From assembly GCA_024741835.1 (NCBI GenBank), contig JAENRP010000255.1:3231-62000 (forward strand): a stretch of 58,770 nt of DNA, written 5' to 3'. The notes beneath the pieces are model-generated. The model was not told where the DNA came from. It ran no database searches and saw nothing but the letters and a program-made list of their open reading frames with translations. Positions 32,926 to 44,544 of the stretch are shown in pieces. The translations under genes and the position numbers were made by a program. Position 1 is the first letter of the stretch. Every line of letters starts with the position of its first letter. This DNA comes from Diplocarpon mali (taxonomy: Eukaryota > Ascomycota > Leotiomycetes > Helotiales > Drepanopezizaceae).

Positions 32926-33996
32926 CATATAACATATGCATAGCATTCGAAAAGCCTTAGGCAGGTCCTTAGGATTGCATTCAAGCACTATTTAAGTTAA
33001 TAATATATATATTAAAGGGGATCGGCTAACAATTAAAGCACTTACTAATAATAATAATATTAGTGATAAATTAATATAAGATAAGATCTACTAAAGGGTT
33101 AATCAACTCAAAAGCAAGAGGGAGAAATCGACCTACTTATAAGAAGTAGGAATTAGAGTTGAGAGATCAAGGGAAAAGGGAAGCTTGATATATATGCCTT
33201 CTTAAAGGCCCCTCTTTTCCCTTTTACAAATCATTATAATTCATAGCTATAGTGGATTACAACTCTAGATAACTCTTTAATAAAGAGTCTCAAACCTACT
33301 AAAACGCAACCGGACTATAATTACACTACTATAAGGCTTAAATAAAGACTTTAGATTACTTCTATCACTTAAATACCTTTCCTTTCCCTCTTTACTATTT
33401 GCCTTTATCTTTGCTATTCTACTTTCTATATACTGTCCTTACTACCTATTACACCTGCCTTTGCTATTAAGCTATTTGTCTTTGCTATTTTATTCTTTAT
33501 TACTATTTGATTATTTGCTACCAATCTGCCTCCTTTATACACCTATTCTACGTACTTCCTTATACAAGTTGAAAAGGTCTTTTTAAAAGAAAGTACTGCC
33601 AGTATTAGTACGCAGATTCTTATATAAGAGGCAATCTGCCCTTATTCCTAGGGTTATCCTATACAGCTGTACCATATGCGATATAAGGGGTTTCATATAT
33701 ATTTCAAACGGCTATTTAGCCAGAAGACCTTGGAAGGATATCTATATGCGGCTAAAAGGGACTATAGGAGGGAGGATATTCATAGGTATAAAAGTACTAT
33801 CTCGGTTATATAGAGATAGACAGACATTATAATAGATTCTTTTTAACAATAAGTACTCAACTATATTCACGTGAATATCGATTACCGGTATAGAACCTAT
33901 AATATTACATCTTTATATAATCTAAGTAATATTCTTTCATAAAATTAATTTTTTTACATAATCCACTTTTTTGTATATTTCCTTAATTGTACTTAT
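32926..33996. other. AT-rich gene-free region, possible LTR-like remnant
   Basis: No gene. Notable are a hairpin-capable pair AAGGGAAAAGGG / CTCTTTTCCCTT (33170-33235), repeated TTTGCTATT words (33405-33500), and a promoter-like stretch with GGTATAAAAG (33805) followed by ATTCACGTGAAT (about 33877), which could be the end of a Copia-type LTR. No partner copy or target duplication was found, so it is left unassigned. Confidence 0.35.
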
Positions 33997-35363
33997 ATGT
34001 CATCACCTGATGTAATTGAAAACTATTAATCCTTAATCTAATTTTCGTATTCGACAGCCTATCAGATTTATACGATTTGATTAGCGTATATTAAGACTAG
34101 CTTTTTGTAAACAAGTCGACGGGCGATATCCTCCTTAATTGCTGTACGAATTGTATAAAGACCGATATCCTATTAAAGGATCGAAGGAATATCAACCAGT
34201 TTACGGCCTCGATAATAGTATTAAGGGGTTAGGCGACTTATTAAAGCGTACTGCACTTCACGTGGAGTAAGTTTCAACTAAAGGGTGATTTGATGAAGTC
34301 TAACTGCCGTTAAAGTTAAGGGTTTGATAGCGTAATCGTTCGTTGCAAAGGTCTATCTTATCAGGGTCTTTAGCATAGGTATACTTAACAAGGATTCTAT
34401 ATTGAAAGTCTTGATTTCTAGCCTGAAAAGCAGTGAGATAATATGAATTCATCATTAGGTAACACCCTTCTAACAGTTCCCTTATGATAGAAATCTTGAG
34501 AATAGCGCATAGGCTGCGGATGCACATTATTTCGGGCATATACTAACTAAATAAGTCGACATATTGACAAGCTATTTGGTATGACTGACACTTGGCTTAT
34601 AGCCAACGACTTTGGCGTCTTCGGTCAACGTGCTTCGGACGTACGTAGATCGGAAAAAGGGATCATTACCAGAATTACCACCAAGACACCTAGAGTATAG
34701 AAGAGCGATGATGCGTTCGGTTGCGCTTCTCAACGTCGGCATGTCTATTACATGGACATAGACCAACCGAAAAAATTACTTACCCCTAGCAATCAGAGCT
34801 CAAAGATTCCAGCCTACGGTATAAAGTGACAAGCCAGACTATCGTTTTTATGACCTCGGACTATACGATGTTTTCCGCGCCAAGGACTAGAGCAACGACT
34901 AATAATTAGGATACTCGTACCTGAGTCGCGGCAGATGGGCCACTCACGGGAGCAACTTCTGGTAAGAACGATGCTACCCTTTACCCTCCCCCCCCCAGTT
35001 TTTCCTACACGATATTGCGCAACCAACCCTCCTCTGCCATCACTGAAAGTTGAATATTTATATCAGGGGAGGGGATGATGGTGCTTGGTTGATACTCTTA
35101 TATCTGAAACTTAATCAGACCTAATATACTTCCCTTCATCGGCCACTAAGCGAACATCGTATTGGATTATTTGCAAGAGGAGTTCAAGGGACGTTTGCAA
35201 GGATGTACTCTGTGCGGTGTCTATGTGGCCTACGACGGAGTACATAAGATCTCCTACTCCCCCCCTACGTTTCCTTTCGTCACTCATATTTTCCATCCAG
35301 TTCATACACAGCAAGTCTTCTACAAGAACTAAAGCCATCACTTCCAATCCAACGACGGGCAAT
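33997..35363. other. Less-mutated region upstream of the secreted-peptide gene
   Basis: Base composition is visibly more balanced than the elements around it. Several 60-100 codon open frames on both strands (for example minus 34300-34539) show no recognisable domain. A CCTACCCC-free C9 run occurs near 34990. The last 80 bp before the ATG are pyrimidine/adenine-mixed and suitable as a 5' UTR. No other gene can be supported. Confidence 0.4.
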
Positions 35364-35607
35364 ATGCAAATCTCCACCGTCTTCACGTTCATGATCGCTG
35401 CCTTTGCCACCTCGGCCTACGCTACGCGGGTAAGACCATCCCTCCCTCCACTTCTCTGGAAGAATTCCATGTCATGTAGAGTGTACTAATACATAATAGG
35501 TTCATTGCGACTGCTATAACAACCAGGGGCGTTGCTTGTATACTACTTGCGATTCCGACACCATTACGAACTGTCAGCAATGCTGCGGAGGCAATGGAGA
35601 GTGCTAG
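35364..35607 (+). CDS. Small secreted cysteine-rich protein (57 aa, one intron)
   Basis: Exon 1 is 35364-35429 (22 codons) and exon 2 is 35500-35607, separated by a 70-bp intron with GTAAGA donor (35430), TACTAAT branch site (35484-35490) and TAG acceptor (35497-35499); reading frame is kept across the junction. Exon 1 encodes a signal peptide (MQISTVFTFMIAAFATSAYA, likely cleavage after AYA). The mature part is about 37 residues with eight cysteines: CDC, RC, TC, NC, QQCC and a terminal C before TAG, enough for four disulfides. No RIP-type stops. Size, signal and Cys density fit a fungal effector-like or defensive peptide; target unknown. It sits between heavily RIP-mutated elements, a common setting for such genes. 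An expressed product is inferred, not shown. Confidence 0.72.
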
Positions 35608-36919
35608 GCGTAGGGGTTCTAACAGCTCGTCAAACCTCATCGCCGTGGTATGTTACCGCGAAATTTCGGAGAATTGATGGCTAAAAATCTCGCAGCGCTG
35701 TGGAAGAGCGTTAGGACGAGATCTACCATACCCTTAGCTACAATGGCTTGTATATAAGTCACATAAGTGCCCGGTTTGGAGATGATGAGTTTGGTAGAGT
35801 TAGTCCGCTAGTTATAAATCACAGCTTCACTTCTGTAGATATATCTCTATGGTTTCACTGCCTCGACCCGTTCAATAGATTGAATCGTGTGATCCAAATG
35901 AAACCGAAAAAGTACAGATTTTGTAAATTGACCCGGATCAAGTTCTGACGATATATGGTATAGAGACCTGAAAACGTAGAGATCTCGTGACAGAAAGTCA
36001 TATGATTGGCATATGATGGATGAAGGATAAATACAGGACCACTATTGTACTTAGAGAGACAGAGAAAGTGCGCGCGCAACGCCAACAACAAAAATATACC
36101 TCCAACTTGGGAATTGTTCCCAACACCTCCTCAAGGCTTGCCCAATTATGGTGCTTCCTCCTCTCTGTTTTAGTTCTCTATGAGGCCTCCTCTTTGTGTG
36201 TTTCCCTCTTTGTTCTCTAATGGAACGTGAGGAAATCACGTAAGTCTCGTACTCTCGATGCTCCGAGCAGTTAGACCAGTATCCACTTACGGTCGATGGA
36301 CGAATGCTCAAATAGCATACTGTTAATGCGCGCTTACTTTCCTCTCTGTGCCCTATTATTTGCCCCAAGAGCTATATGTCTGCTTTTGGACATCGCAGAG
36401 GGGAGTTGGGCTGCCCTCGACTAACTAAAGTCTTGCGTCTCCAGCTTCCGTGGTGTCTCGAATATAGTGAAACCTAGCCACTTGGAGAAAATTGTTAGCA
36501 GGGGATTATCAGAACTCCTGAACCGTTCGGACTGTCAGTATTGAGGTTGCAGTTAGGCCGAGTCGCAGTTAGAATTTGGACACTAGCCTTAGATGCAGTC
36601 AATCGATCAAGTCACAGCGAAGTTAGGGGAAGGATACCTATCTGAGATATGTTATAGTGGTAATGGAAAAAGTAGAATCAATTGGATAAAGAGAAAAAGC
36701 TAAGAAGCAGCTCTAGAGCTATTTATATAAGAATATGCTAAACCCAATTGGGATAGAACAGAACGCTACTCCTTTACATACTAGCGAAGTAGTAGCCGAT
36801 ATGATATGGCTCCTTTTAATAGTCTCCTAAATATAAATATCTATAGTTAGCGCTAATCCCTTTAATTGCAAACTCTAGTACTTAAGTCAATATGACGCCG
36901 AGCGACTATAGTCGAAGAT
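35608..36919. other. Region downstream of the secreted-peptide gene
   Basis: No gene supported. Overlapping open frames on both strands at 36020-36368 lack domains. At 36124, on the minus strand, a GAGGAGG purine run is followed by TGTTGGGAACAATTCCCAA, which resembles a polypurine tract next to the start of a Copia-type LTR, but no second copy is present. 36650-36920 may be the 3' LTR region of the Copia remnant that follows (TATATAAATAGC near 36725 on the minus strand). Confidence 0.35.
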
Positions 36920-37107
36920 TTAGTCCCTTAAGAGAGCGAGAGTAGTTTGAGGAAGTGATTTAGTGCAGATATCCGCCAGGTTTTCTGCTAACGGAATATA
37001 AGAAAGACTATATTCGCTATTAGCGAATCGTTCGCAGACGAAGTGGTAGTAAACGTTAATATGTTTTAAGCGGCTGCTTATTCGTTAGTCCTTAACTAGC
37101 GCGATAG
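36920..37107 (-). pseudogene. Copia pol C-terminus, truncated by element C
   Basis: Minus-strand frame ending at TAA 36920-36922: RLKHINVYYHFVCERF, then SLSYIPLAENLADICTKSLP, the conserved end of Ty1/Copia RNase H (RHIDVRYHFIRE and ADxLTK-like motifs). It is open without stops over its roughly 60 codons, so little RIP. Its 5' part is removed by the C 5' LTR at 37108. Confidence 0.8.
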
Positions 37108-37413
37108 TATAACGGTTGCACCCCCAACTGGTGCAATTACCTAAGAGTACGGCGTTTAAGGTTTTACAATTTCGATTCGATATAAGGTTATTTCGAATCG
37201 ATCCTAAAAGTGCAAAAGGATATTCTTATATAATATTATATAAATGGGCAAAGAGCTTAGAGCTGCTTATATATATAAGGGAGAAGGGCTCTCTTATAAG
37301 GAGGGCTCTTTAACTTCTTTATTTCCTTTGTATTAGACCTATAGAATACGCCTTTTATACTACTTCTTACTACTATACTTGATCTTACACTTTGGCGGTT
37401 TTATATTATTATA
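37108..37413 (+). repeat. C 5' LTR (306 bp)
   Basis: Starts TATAACGGTTGCACC and ends ATTATTATA; same internal landmarks as B (TATA at about 37268, inverted TCGATTCGA-like arms). Confidence 0.9.
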
Positions 37414-37721
37414 TTAAATGAAGAAGTTCTTCTCTATTAAGGATAGCTTTTAATAATATCCTATCCCTTTTGAAAATCGATTTGCAATTATTTCGACTTT
37501 CGATAGAGTTAGGATCTTAAAGATCTTTTAAATAAACTAAGAGCTTAAGTATAGCTTATTAATTAGTATAATTGAGGAATGCTTTTACTAGCTGGATTTT
37601 CTTAACTACTCCTTTTATAAAAGTACTATAGGCAGAAGTTAAGAGAGTACTATACTATTAGAACCCTTTTTCTATAGAACCCCTTTTTAACCGAATTACT
37701 ATTGAAATTAAAATTGGTAAA

Positions 37722-39086
37722 ATGAATTCCCTATTAGCTAGAAGTTAGCAAACCTAGAATGTACCTGGTTTATTTAAAGAAGCAGCTTCTATAGGGAGTA
37801 CCCTTACCCTAGCCCCTAGGGCCAGACCTTCCTCTGCTGCTAAGGGTAAGAGATTATAATACTATAGTTAAGCCAATTAAGATAAATAAGACTTTTCGAA
37901 CTTAAACGTCTTATAAGGAATAGTCTTAGGTTTAAAGGAATCCTTATAATACTAAGATTAATCTAATTGATAATTGTAAAGTAAGATTAGTAGGATTACT
38001 TAAGCTATCTTTAGCCTAGAGACCCTAGCTTATCAAAGCTAAGAGATGACTTAGCGCATATATTAGACTATCGAGTAAGAATCCACCTTCCTTTAATAAA
38101 TCGAGACTTAGCCTCTTTTAAAAGTTAATATAGATATAAAACGGTTAAAAATTCAGCTAATTAAAAAGATTATCCCCTTTAATAATAAAACCTCTCTAAT
38201 GTATAAGTAGTAGTTAGATTTAGTCTAAGACCGATTGTAAGTTAATGCCAACTTATATCTAAATAAGTAAGCTCGCTAAGCCTTTATTTAAGGATCTATT
38301 ATAGGATAAGCCTAAATGTACCTTAAACCTTAGTACCTTTTAAAGACTAACCCCTTTCGAAATTATTAAGAAATAGTAGAACTGCTAAGCAGTTACTTTT
38401 TAATTAATTAAAAGGTAGACCTGTTTTGATCTACTTTCTACTACCTTTATATAAGAGAAGCCAGTTATTCTAAAGAAACTTTCCTTTAGTTTTAAGCCTA
38501 ATTCTAATTAGCTACGATCTAAGAAAAGGTCTTAAGATCTGAATAGTTCTTCTTTATATAGAATAAGATTATCCCTTAGCTTAAAGCTACTTGCGCCTTA
38601 GCTAAGGCCTTTTAAAAGAAGGACTATACTATTATAGTTAATTAATTAAACGCCCTTAATGCCGAACGCTAAAGTAACTAACTTCTTAACCCTTCGACTA
38701 AAAGTAAGGCGACTTTAGTATTATATTAAAAGATATCTGGTTCGCTCTTTAATAAGACTGCTTACGGTCTAAGCGCTAGAAGTACCAACTGAGTTTCTAA
38801 GTTACTAGCCCTAAAGCCGATTACCCTTTTTTATTAAGATATACCAGCTAAGGCTAATTCTCTTACTTTGCCCTTTAAGCAAGCTATTTACTAGACCTAT
38901 AGTAAAACTGGTTACTATAAGACTAAGTGTCCTTCTATAGGTAAGATTAATACTTTAAAAGATATAGAGGAAGCTAATCCAACTTTAGACTTAATTAAAA
39001 ATAGGGTCGAAATAGAAAAAGATTAGGAAAATGAAGAGGCTTAGGAAAAGACTCTTACTTAGGCTTATAAAAGTGCGACTTATTAA
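37722..39086 (+). pseudogene. gag: C gag, RIP-inactivated
   Basis: ATG 37722 to TAA 39084-39086, 1365 bp, the same length as B gag. More TAG/TAA stops than in B; the zinc-knuckle region reads SKTGYYKTKCPS, closer to a CCHC than B's. Confidence 0.8.
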
Positions 39087-39095
39087 AGCTAGATC

Positions 39096-41402
39096 TTAAC
39101 TCTTTAATAAGAGGGAAGCAATTCCTAACCTCTTATACTATTAGTATAAATAGACTTAAAGTATTATTATTAGCTTTAATAGATACTAAAGCCTTTAGTT
39201 ACTTATTTTTAAATCGTTCCCTTTCTATACGTCTTTCGAAAGCGACTGGCTTTAAAATTCTCCCTCTTTTAGCCTTTATTCCTATTTATAGATTTTAAAA
39301 TACCATTTGCGTATAAGCTATATATTATATATGCTTTTATTTGACAATTGATAGAAGGCATATTTACAACTGCCCTTAGGTTATTCTTAACTTAGGCTAA
39401 TATAATGCTATTATTAGAGTTAAATAGATACGCTAATTCCAATTTAAACTTAATTTAAAGGAAAACCGATTTATATGGCCTTTATATTACCCTTTATCTC
39501 TTTAATTTATAAAGGAAATCGTCATTTATCTTTCCCCTTTTAAAAGACTTTGGATCCGATCTAATTATTAAGCTAATATTAATTATAAAGAATAGGAAAT
39601 GGCTATAGATAAAGCTTAATAGATTAATAGAAGATAGTCTTATATTAATTTAATAGTCTTAATTAAGCGCAAGATCCCTATTGCTATTATTAGGCTAGCG
39701 CCCTTGCCTATAATTAAGCTAGATTTAGGAAAATAGTCTAATATGAATCGACTATGATCTGACCTTATTCGCAAATGCCCTAAAGTAGCAGTTCCTATTT
39801 GCGAAATTAGTACTAATGCCTTTTATTATAATATAAAGTATAAGGGGATTAAGTTCTTTTAAACTAGTATTTATAAAGTAGATAGGATTTTAAAGAAAAG
39901 ATATGAACTTAAGAATCCTAATATTGAAAAGCTAATTAACGATCGACTTTTAAAATAGTACCAATCGCTAAGATAAGCCTTCTTAAAAAGGGATATAAAT
40001 ACCCTCTCTCCCTATTAGTACTATAATTATAAGATATAGCTAGAAGGGCCTTTGCCTAATGCCTATTCGCCCTTCTACTATTAATCTATTAAGGAGCTTA
40101 AAGTTATAAAAGAGTACTTACTTAAGAATTTAAATAAAGGCTTTATTAAAATAAGTACTAGCCCTTTCGCTTTACTAATGCTATTTATAAAGAAGGCCAA
40201 CGGTAGCCTCCGATTTTGCATAAACTATCGGAAGCTAAACGCACTAACTTAAAAGGACGCTTACCTAATTCTAAGGATAGATAAGCTTTTAAAGTAAGTA
40301 TTTAAAGCTAAGATTTCTATAAAGTTAGATATTTAAGCCGCTTTTAATCGGATATAAATAGACCTTAAATTAAAGGAATATACTACCTTTCAAATAAGGT
40401 ACAGATCCTATAAATATAAGGTTCTCCTATTTAACCTTTATAATAGACCTAGTACCTACTAATAGTATATAAATAATATTCTTTTAAATTACTTAAATGA
40501 TTTTTATATAATATATTTAAATAATATTCTAATTTACTTTAAGAATATTAAGGAGTACTAGGGTTATATTGAAAAGGTATTAAAACGACTTTTAAAGGCT
40601 GGCCTTTAAGCAAATATTAAGAAGTGCGAGTTTTATATTACTTAAACTTAATATCTTAAATATATTCTAATAATAACTAGGATCGAACTGGACTTTAAAA
40701 AGGTCGAACTACTATATAATTAGAAGTATTCGAAAACTATCACTAGAGTAAAGTCCTACTTAGGATTTTATAAGTTCTACTAATAATTCATTTGCAACTT
40801 TAAGCTAATCGCCAAACCCTTTTCTATTTTAACCCGACCGATAGTACCCTAAGATTAGATAGAAGAGTACTAAATCACTTTTAAAGAACTTTATAAGCAG
40901 TTGCTCTTGATTTAGTAGATTTACTATTTTAACCTTGACTTGCTTATAAAGCTAGAAACTGATGCTTTTAATAGCGTTATTGCTAGAGTACTTTCTTAAC
41001 AATACTCTAATAAGCAATAGTACCTAATTGGCTTCTATTCGCATATACTCTCTAACTACGAACCTAATTAGGAAATATATAATAAGGAACTCTTTGCTAT
41101 TATTAAATCCTGCTATAAATAAAGACCTAAGCTTATATTACTTAAGGAGTGAGTTGATATTTACTTAGATCACCGCTCCCTTAAGTACTTTATAACTACT
41201 AAGGTTCTGACTGCGAAATAGTACTAATAGATGGAATTTCTATTTGACTTTAATTTTCGAATCGTATATACTTCTAGCAAAGATAACTAGAAGGCTAATA
41301 TTCTTAGCTACTAAGAGTAGGATATGCCAGTTTATAAATAAGCGAAGCTAGATAGCTGATCCTAGGTTTTGATTTCCTTAGTCCAATTGGACCCTTGAAT
41401 TA
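39096..41402 (+). pseudogene. pol: C pol, 5' part (protease to RNase H)
   Basis: Follows B pol codon for codon: protease ALIDTKAFSYLFLNRSLSI (about 39170), RT with NGSLRFCINYRKLNAL (about 40200-40245) and a catalytic block reduced to YLNNILIYF (about 40510). It stops in the RNase H-integrase linker at the AATTA target of D. In places it keeps residues B has lost, so the two copies mutated independently. Confidence 0.85.
41398..41402. repeat. Target site duplication of element D, left (AATTA)
   Basis: AATTA before the D LTR, repeated at 57112-57116; B has the uninterrupted sequence AATCAATACC at the matching place. Confidence 0.88.
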
Positions 41403-41599
41403 TATGGTGCGGTCGGCTGGAGGGCCTTCATTAGGTCGCTTAGGAGGCTCGCAGAAGTAGGGGAAGATAATTGATTATATTATTCTCTAGTATATATATA
41501 GTAAGGAGACTTCGGAAAGAAAAGGGAGAGTTTATAACTTAGCAGAGTTATATAAAGGGTCTTTAGAATAAGTAGAGACTCTGCTTATTCTATATAATA
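41403..41599 (-). repeat. D 3' LTR (197 bp)
   Basis: Same length as 56915-57111 and differing by transitions; contains GGTCGGCTGGAGGGCCTT. On the minus strand it runs from 41599 to 41403. Confidence 0.9.
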
Positions 41600-43083
41600 T
41601 ATTCCTTAGTTAAGCAATGCTTTTAAAATCGCTTAGTTATATAAATAAAATAAAAGAAAGAATAGCAGTTATAAAGAAAAGAGGCTTTATCTTATATGCT
41701 GCCCCTTTAGAGGTCGTTCCTTTTAAAATGAAAAAGGTTACTATAGGCAATAAGCGCGCTTAGGAATCTTTGCGATTCTATGCTAGTGCTCTATTAGGCT
41801 TCTTATAGAGTATTTCTATTGCGGAGGTTCTCTTTCCCTTTTTTTAAAAACAACCCTCCTTTATTATTTAAAATATTATCTTTATACTAATAATTTTTAA
41901 ATATAAAAGGAACTCCTGCTTATTATAGCCTTAGCCGCCTTTATAAAGTAAGACCCTTAGAGTCCTTATACTTTATATTATATTAACTTTGCGCTAGGTT
42001 GCTAGCGCTCCCTTAGGAGTAGGAACCCTATCCTAATCCTCTTAGCGCCTGCTAGGTAACAAGCTGCTGCCGCTATCCTTGCCGCTGCCGCCGCCCTTGC
42101 TGCTGCCGCTACTACTTAAGAGCCTTGCTCCTACTGCGCGCTATATACTTAAGCTTATAATAAAGCGCGATAACGCATACGTATATTACATTATATATAA
42201 GAGTATTAGCAATCTCGATTGTTAGTACTTTAATAGTACCTTTAGTGCGCGTTACGTTTATTATATAGTACTAAGCAATAGCTACTAATAGGCTAGCGGA
42301 CCTCTCTTTGCCTTTTAAAAGGCTATTGTATTAGCCTGCGCCTGCGGCGCCTTTAAAGAGGAGGTAGCGCTATTACTTAATATAGTAAAGGGTGCGCTTT
42401 AAAACTTTTATAATACGTTTTATTAAGTCTTATTAAGTTTTAAGCTGATTTTTAAAAGATAGGAGCGATTAGACCCTAATGCTAAAAGGGCCTGCTACTC
42501 TTGCGAGTAGTAGTATTGCTGCCTCCTTTGCTTTTAATATACTATTTCTATTTGCTCCTAGCCCCTTTAGCTTAGACCTATTCGCCTTTGCTATCGTTAC
42601 TACTGCTTTTGTCCTATCTACCGCTATTATCGCAGCTGCCGCTTTAGTATCTTCCTTTATCTCCCTTATTCCTACTCCTACTATTGCCGCTTTTGCTATT
42701 ACTACTGCTTCTGCTATCCTCGCCCCTATTGCCCTTGCTATACCCCTTGCCTTTGCCCCTGCTATCGCTAGTATATTTGCCAGCGGGCCTAGGGCCAAGG
42801 GAGTGCCTTTGGGCCTCTTTTAAGAGGAGATTTATATAAAGCTTATAGCTATAGCTTCGCGGCTCTTAGCCTTAGCTAAGAGGATCTAAGAAAGGGTTGC
42901 GCCTTATAATAGCAGCTTAAGAACGTTACCTATCTTATATTTTTAAAAAAGGAGAAGCTTTTATAATATGCTTTATAAGAGAAAACAAATAAATATGATT
43001 ATAAGAGAGTAAGAGCTTATAAGTATAAGTCTCTTAGTAATAAGTGACTACTTATTAATAAGTGTAAGTTGCTAAACAATTGT
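41600..43083. other. D region between pol and 3' LTR: GC-richer low-complexity block
   Basis: 1.5 kb with no recognised domain. 42040-42110 is a run of CTG/CCG triplets; 42479-42823 is open on both strands, giving Ala/Ser/Pro-type low complexity on plus and Ala/Lys-rich on minus, so neither frame alone is convincing. A plus-strand frame at 42124-42500 (AFKEEVALLLNIVKGALQNF and a CYSC) looks more protein-like and would be opposite to the element's own strand, as in B. Coding status undecided. Confidence 0.4.
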
Positions 43084-43905
43084 TTAAAAGCTTTAAAAGT
43101 TTAATAAACGAATAAAGCTTTTAAACTTCTAGCGATCTAGGTTCTTAATAAGCCTATTTGCGTATATCTCCTTAGTAAGGAGGTAGATTATTTAAAAGCT
43201 TCCTCTTTAGTACTCTTAACAGATCTATATATTACTAATTTCGATATATCAAAGGCTTATTTTAATCTTCTTATTCTTTATGATAATTAGCCGAATCGTC
43301 TATTAGTTATTATAATATATATTCCATTTAAAGAGGGAGTCTATGCGAATCTCCTTAAAGAGGCGTTTTATAGCTATTATCTCCTTTGTAGTAGAAACTA
43401 TACTATAGAGTTCTACTTTAGTAGAGGAGAGTATGATAGTCGCTTAATGATTCGCTTTTTAAATAATCGGTCTTTTAAATAGGAAGAAGATATATCTTTA
43501 AGAGGATTTATAAGTCTTTCGGTCATCTCTAAAAGAAGTATTTAAAGACGCAACCAGTTAGTATTCCCTAGCCTTAAAGCTATAGGCAATTCCTAAGAAG
43601 CGCGTACTATATAGGTATTAAAGCGTCTAATCTACAGCTAAGAGGTACTTAAAGCTTAGATTAGTTAGGAAGAAAGATAGTTAAGAGGCTGCGAATGCAA
43701 TATCTAAGCGTATTATAATTGCTATATAGAGAATAGAGCCTATTTTCTCTTAGTACTCCTTTACCTTTTCTAGAAAAGCTTGCCCTAAGTTCTTAATAAA
43801 CTCCTTCTTTAGTAGTAGAGTACTAGGCATTCTTCCTATATTAGCTCTAAACTTTTAAGCAATCTTCTTAATATAGGTATTATAAATTAAAGAGATCCTC
43901 TTTAC
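43084..43905 (-). pseudogene. pol: D pol 3' part: end of RT and RNase H (Copia)
   Basis: Minus-strand frame: GSILYIAIIIRLDIAFAAS (about 43710), RNase H SFRDDRKTYKSSQ-like with a stop at Q, then ATIILSSTKVELYSIVSTTK (about 43430-43370) and the terminal TKEIYANRLIKNLDRQKF-type end (stop at Q) near 43110. These are the SSTEAE and ADGLTK motifs of Copia with RIP changes. Separated from its 5' part by element E. Confidence 0.87.
43901..43905. repeat. Target site duplication of element E, left (TTTAC)
   Basis: TTTAC repeated at 52007-52011, immediately outside the E LTRs. Confidence 0.9.
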
Positions 43906-44211
43906 TATCACAGTACGGTTATATCATAGTCGCAACAGAACTGTTAGAGCAGGTGCAATGGAGATAGTAGTGCAACTAGAGGCGAAACAGACTAGTGCAA
44001 TAGATACGCCGCACCTTTACTATACCTTTCTTTTAATAGATAGAATATGACTTATTAGTAGAAATCGACTTCTAGGAGTCGTAGGCTAAGGAGAGCATAT
44101 TAAGAGGAAGGCTTCCTACTTTATATATACTCCTTAGCTTTAAATTCTATACGATTTAGCAGCTTTGATCTTAATGACTTTATCGACTTATGCCTTACTT
44201 CTGCTATTATA
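43906..44211 (+). repeat. E 5' LTR (306 bp)
   Basis: Starts TATCACAGTACGG and ends CTGCTATTATA; partner 51701-52006 keeps the unmutated end GCCGTCACA. Contains a TATA-like TTATATATA (44121-44129) and a segment complementary to the primer site. Confidence 0.92.
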
Positions 44212-44212
44212 T

Positions 44213-44223
44213 AATTTAAAGCT
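44213..44223 (+). other. E primer-binding site (self-priming type)
   Basis: AATTTAAAGCT, one base after the LTR, is the exact 11-nt complement of AGCTTTAAATT inside the 5' LTR (44136-44146). The 3' LTR has AGCTTTGAATT, so the pair was probably AGCTTTGAATT/AATTCAAAGCT before RIP. Confidence 0.62.
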
Positions 44224-44544
44224 TATATTCCCTCCGGCCTTGTAAGGCGATATAATATACCTAGTAGAGGACTAGTACCCCCTCGGAGACCCTTCTTCCG
44301 ACTGACTCCTACGATACGCAGAAGTAACCTAAAGAACGGCCTTGACGTTCAGTCCCTTTCTGAACTTAAGAATCGAAAGAAGAGCTAGTGGACTTAGCTA
44401 GAATAACTATTGATAGTTAGTAGCTCTCGGCTAACTTTAAAAGAAATTGTAGAATCTGTAAGTTAAGGCATTTCCCGACTATAGCCCTTAGTAGGATGAA
44501 AACGTTATATAAGGACCTCTTACTTTAAAAGAATTAACCTTAAG
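44224..44544 (+). other. E leader
   Basis: 320 bp between the primer site and gag ATG; includes the moderately GC-rich stretch 44235-44350. No gene or clear structure identified. Confidence 0.4.

Noticed and set aside
33561..33890. Solo Copia LTR
   Set aside because: TATA-like and end-like motifs are present but no TG start, second copy or target duplication could be found.
35111..35640. Minus-strand frames of 72-99 codons over the secreted-peptide gene
   Set aside because: They are antisense shadows of the spliced plus-strand gene, which has a signal peptide, intron signals and patterned cysteines.
36020..36368. Open frames of 66 and 105 codons on opposite strands
   Set aside because: They overlap antisense, have no domain or signal, and part of the sequence looks like a Copia LTR start; chance frames are likely.
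42040..42110. CTG/CCG runs as a CRISPR-like or satellite array
   Set aside because: Short irregular triplets without spacers or a fixed period; simple low complexity.
42469..42823. Overlapping 109- and 114-codon open frames on both strands
   Set aside because: Both are Ala/Ser/Ile/Lys low-complexity readings of the same simple-sequence block; neither has a domain, so I did not call a CDS.
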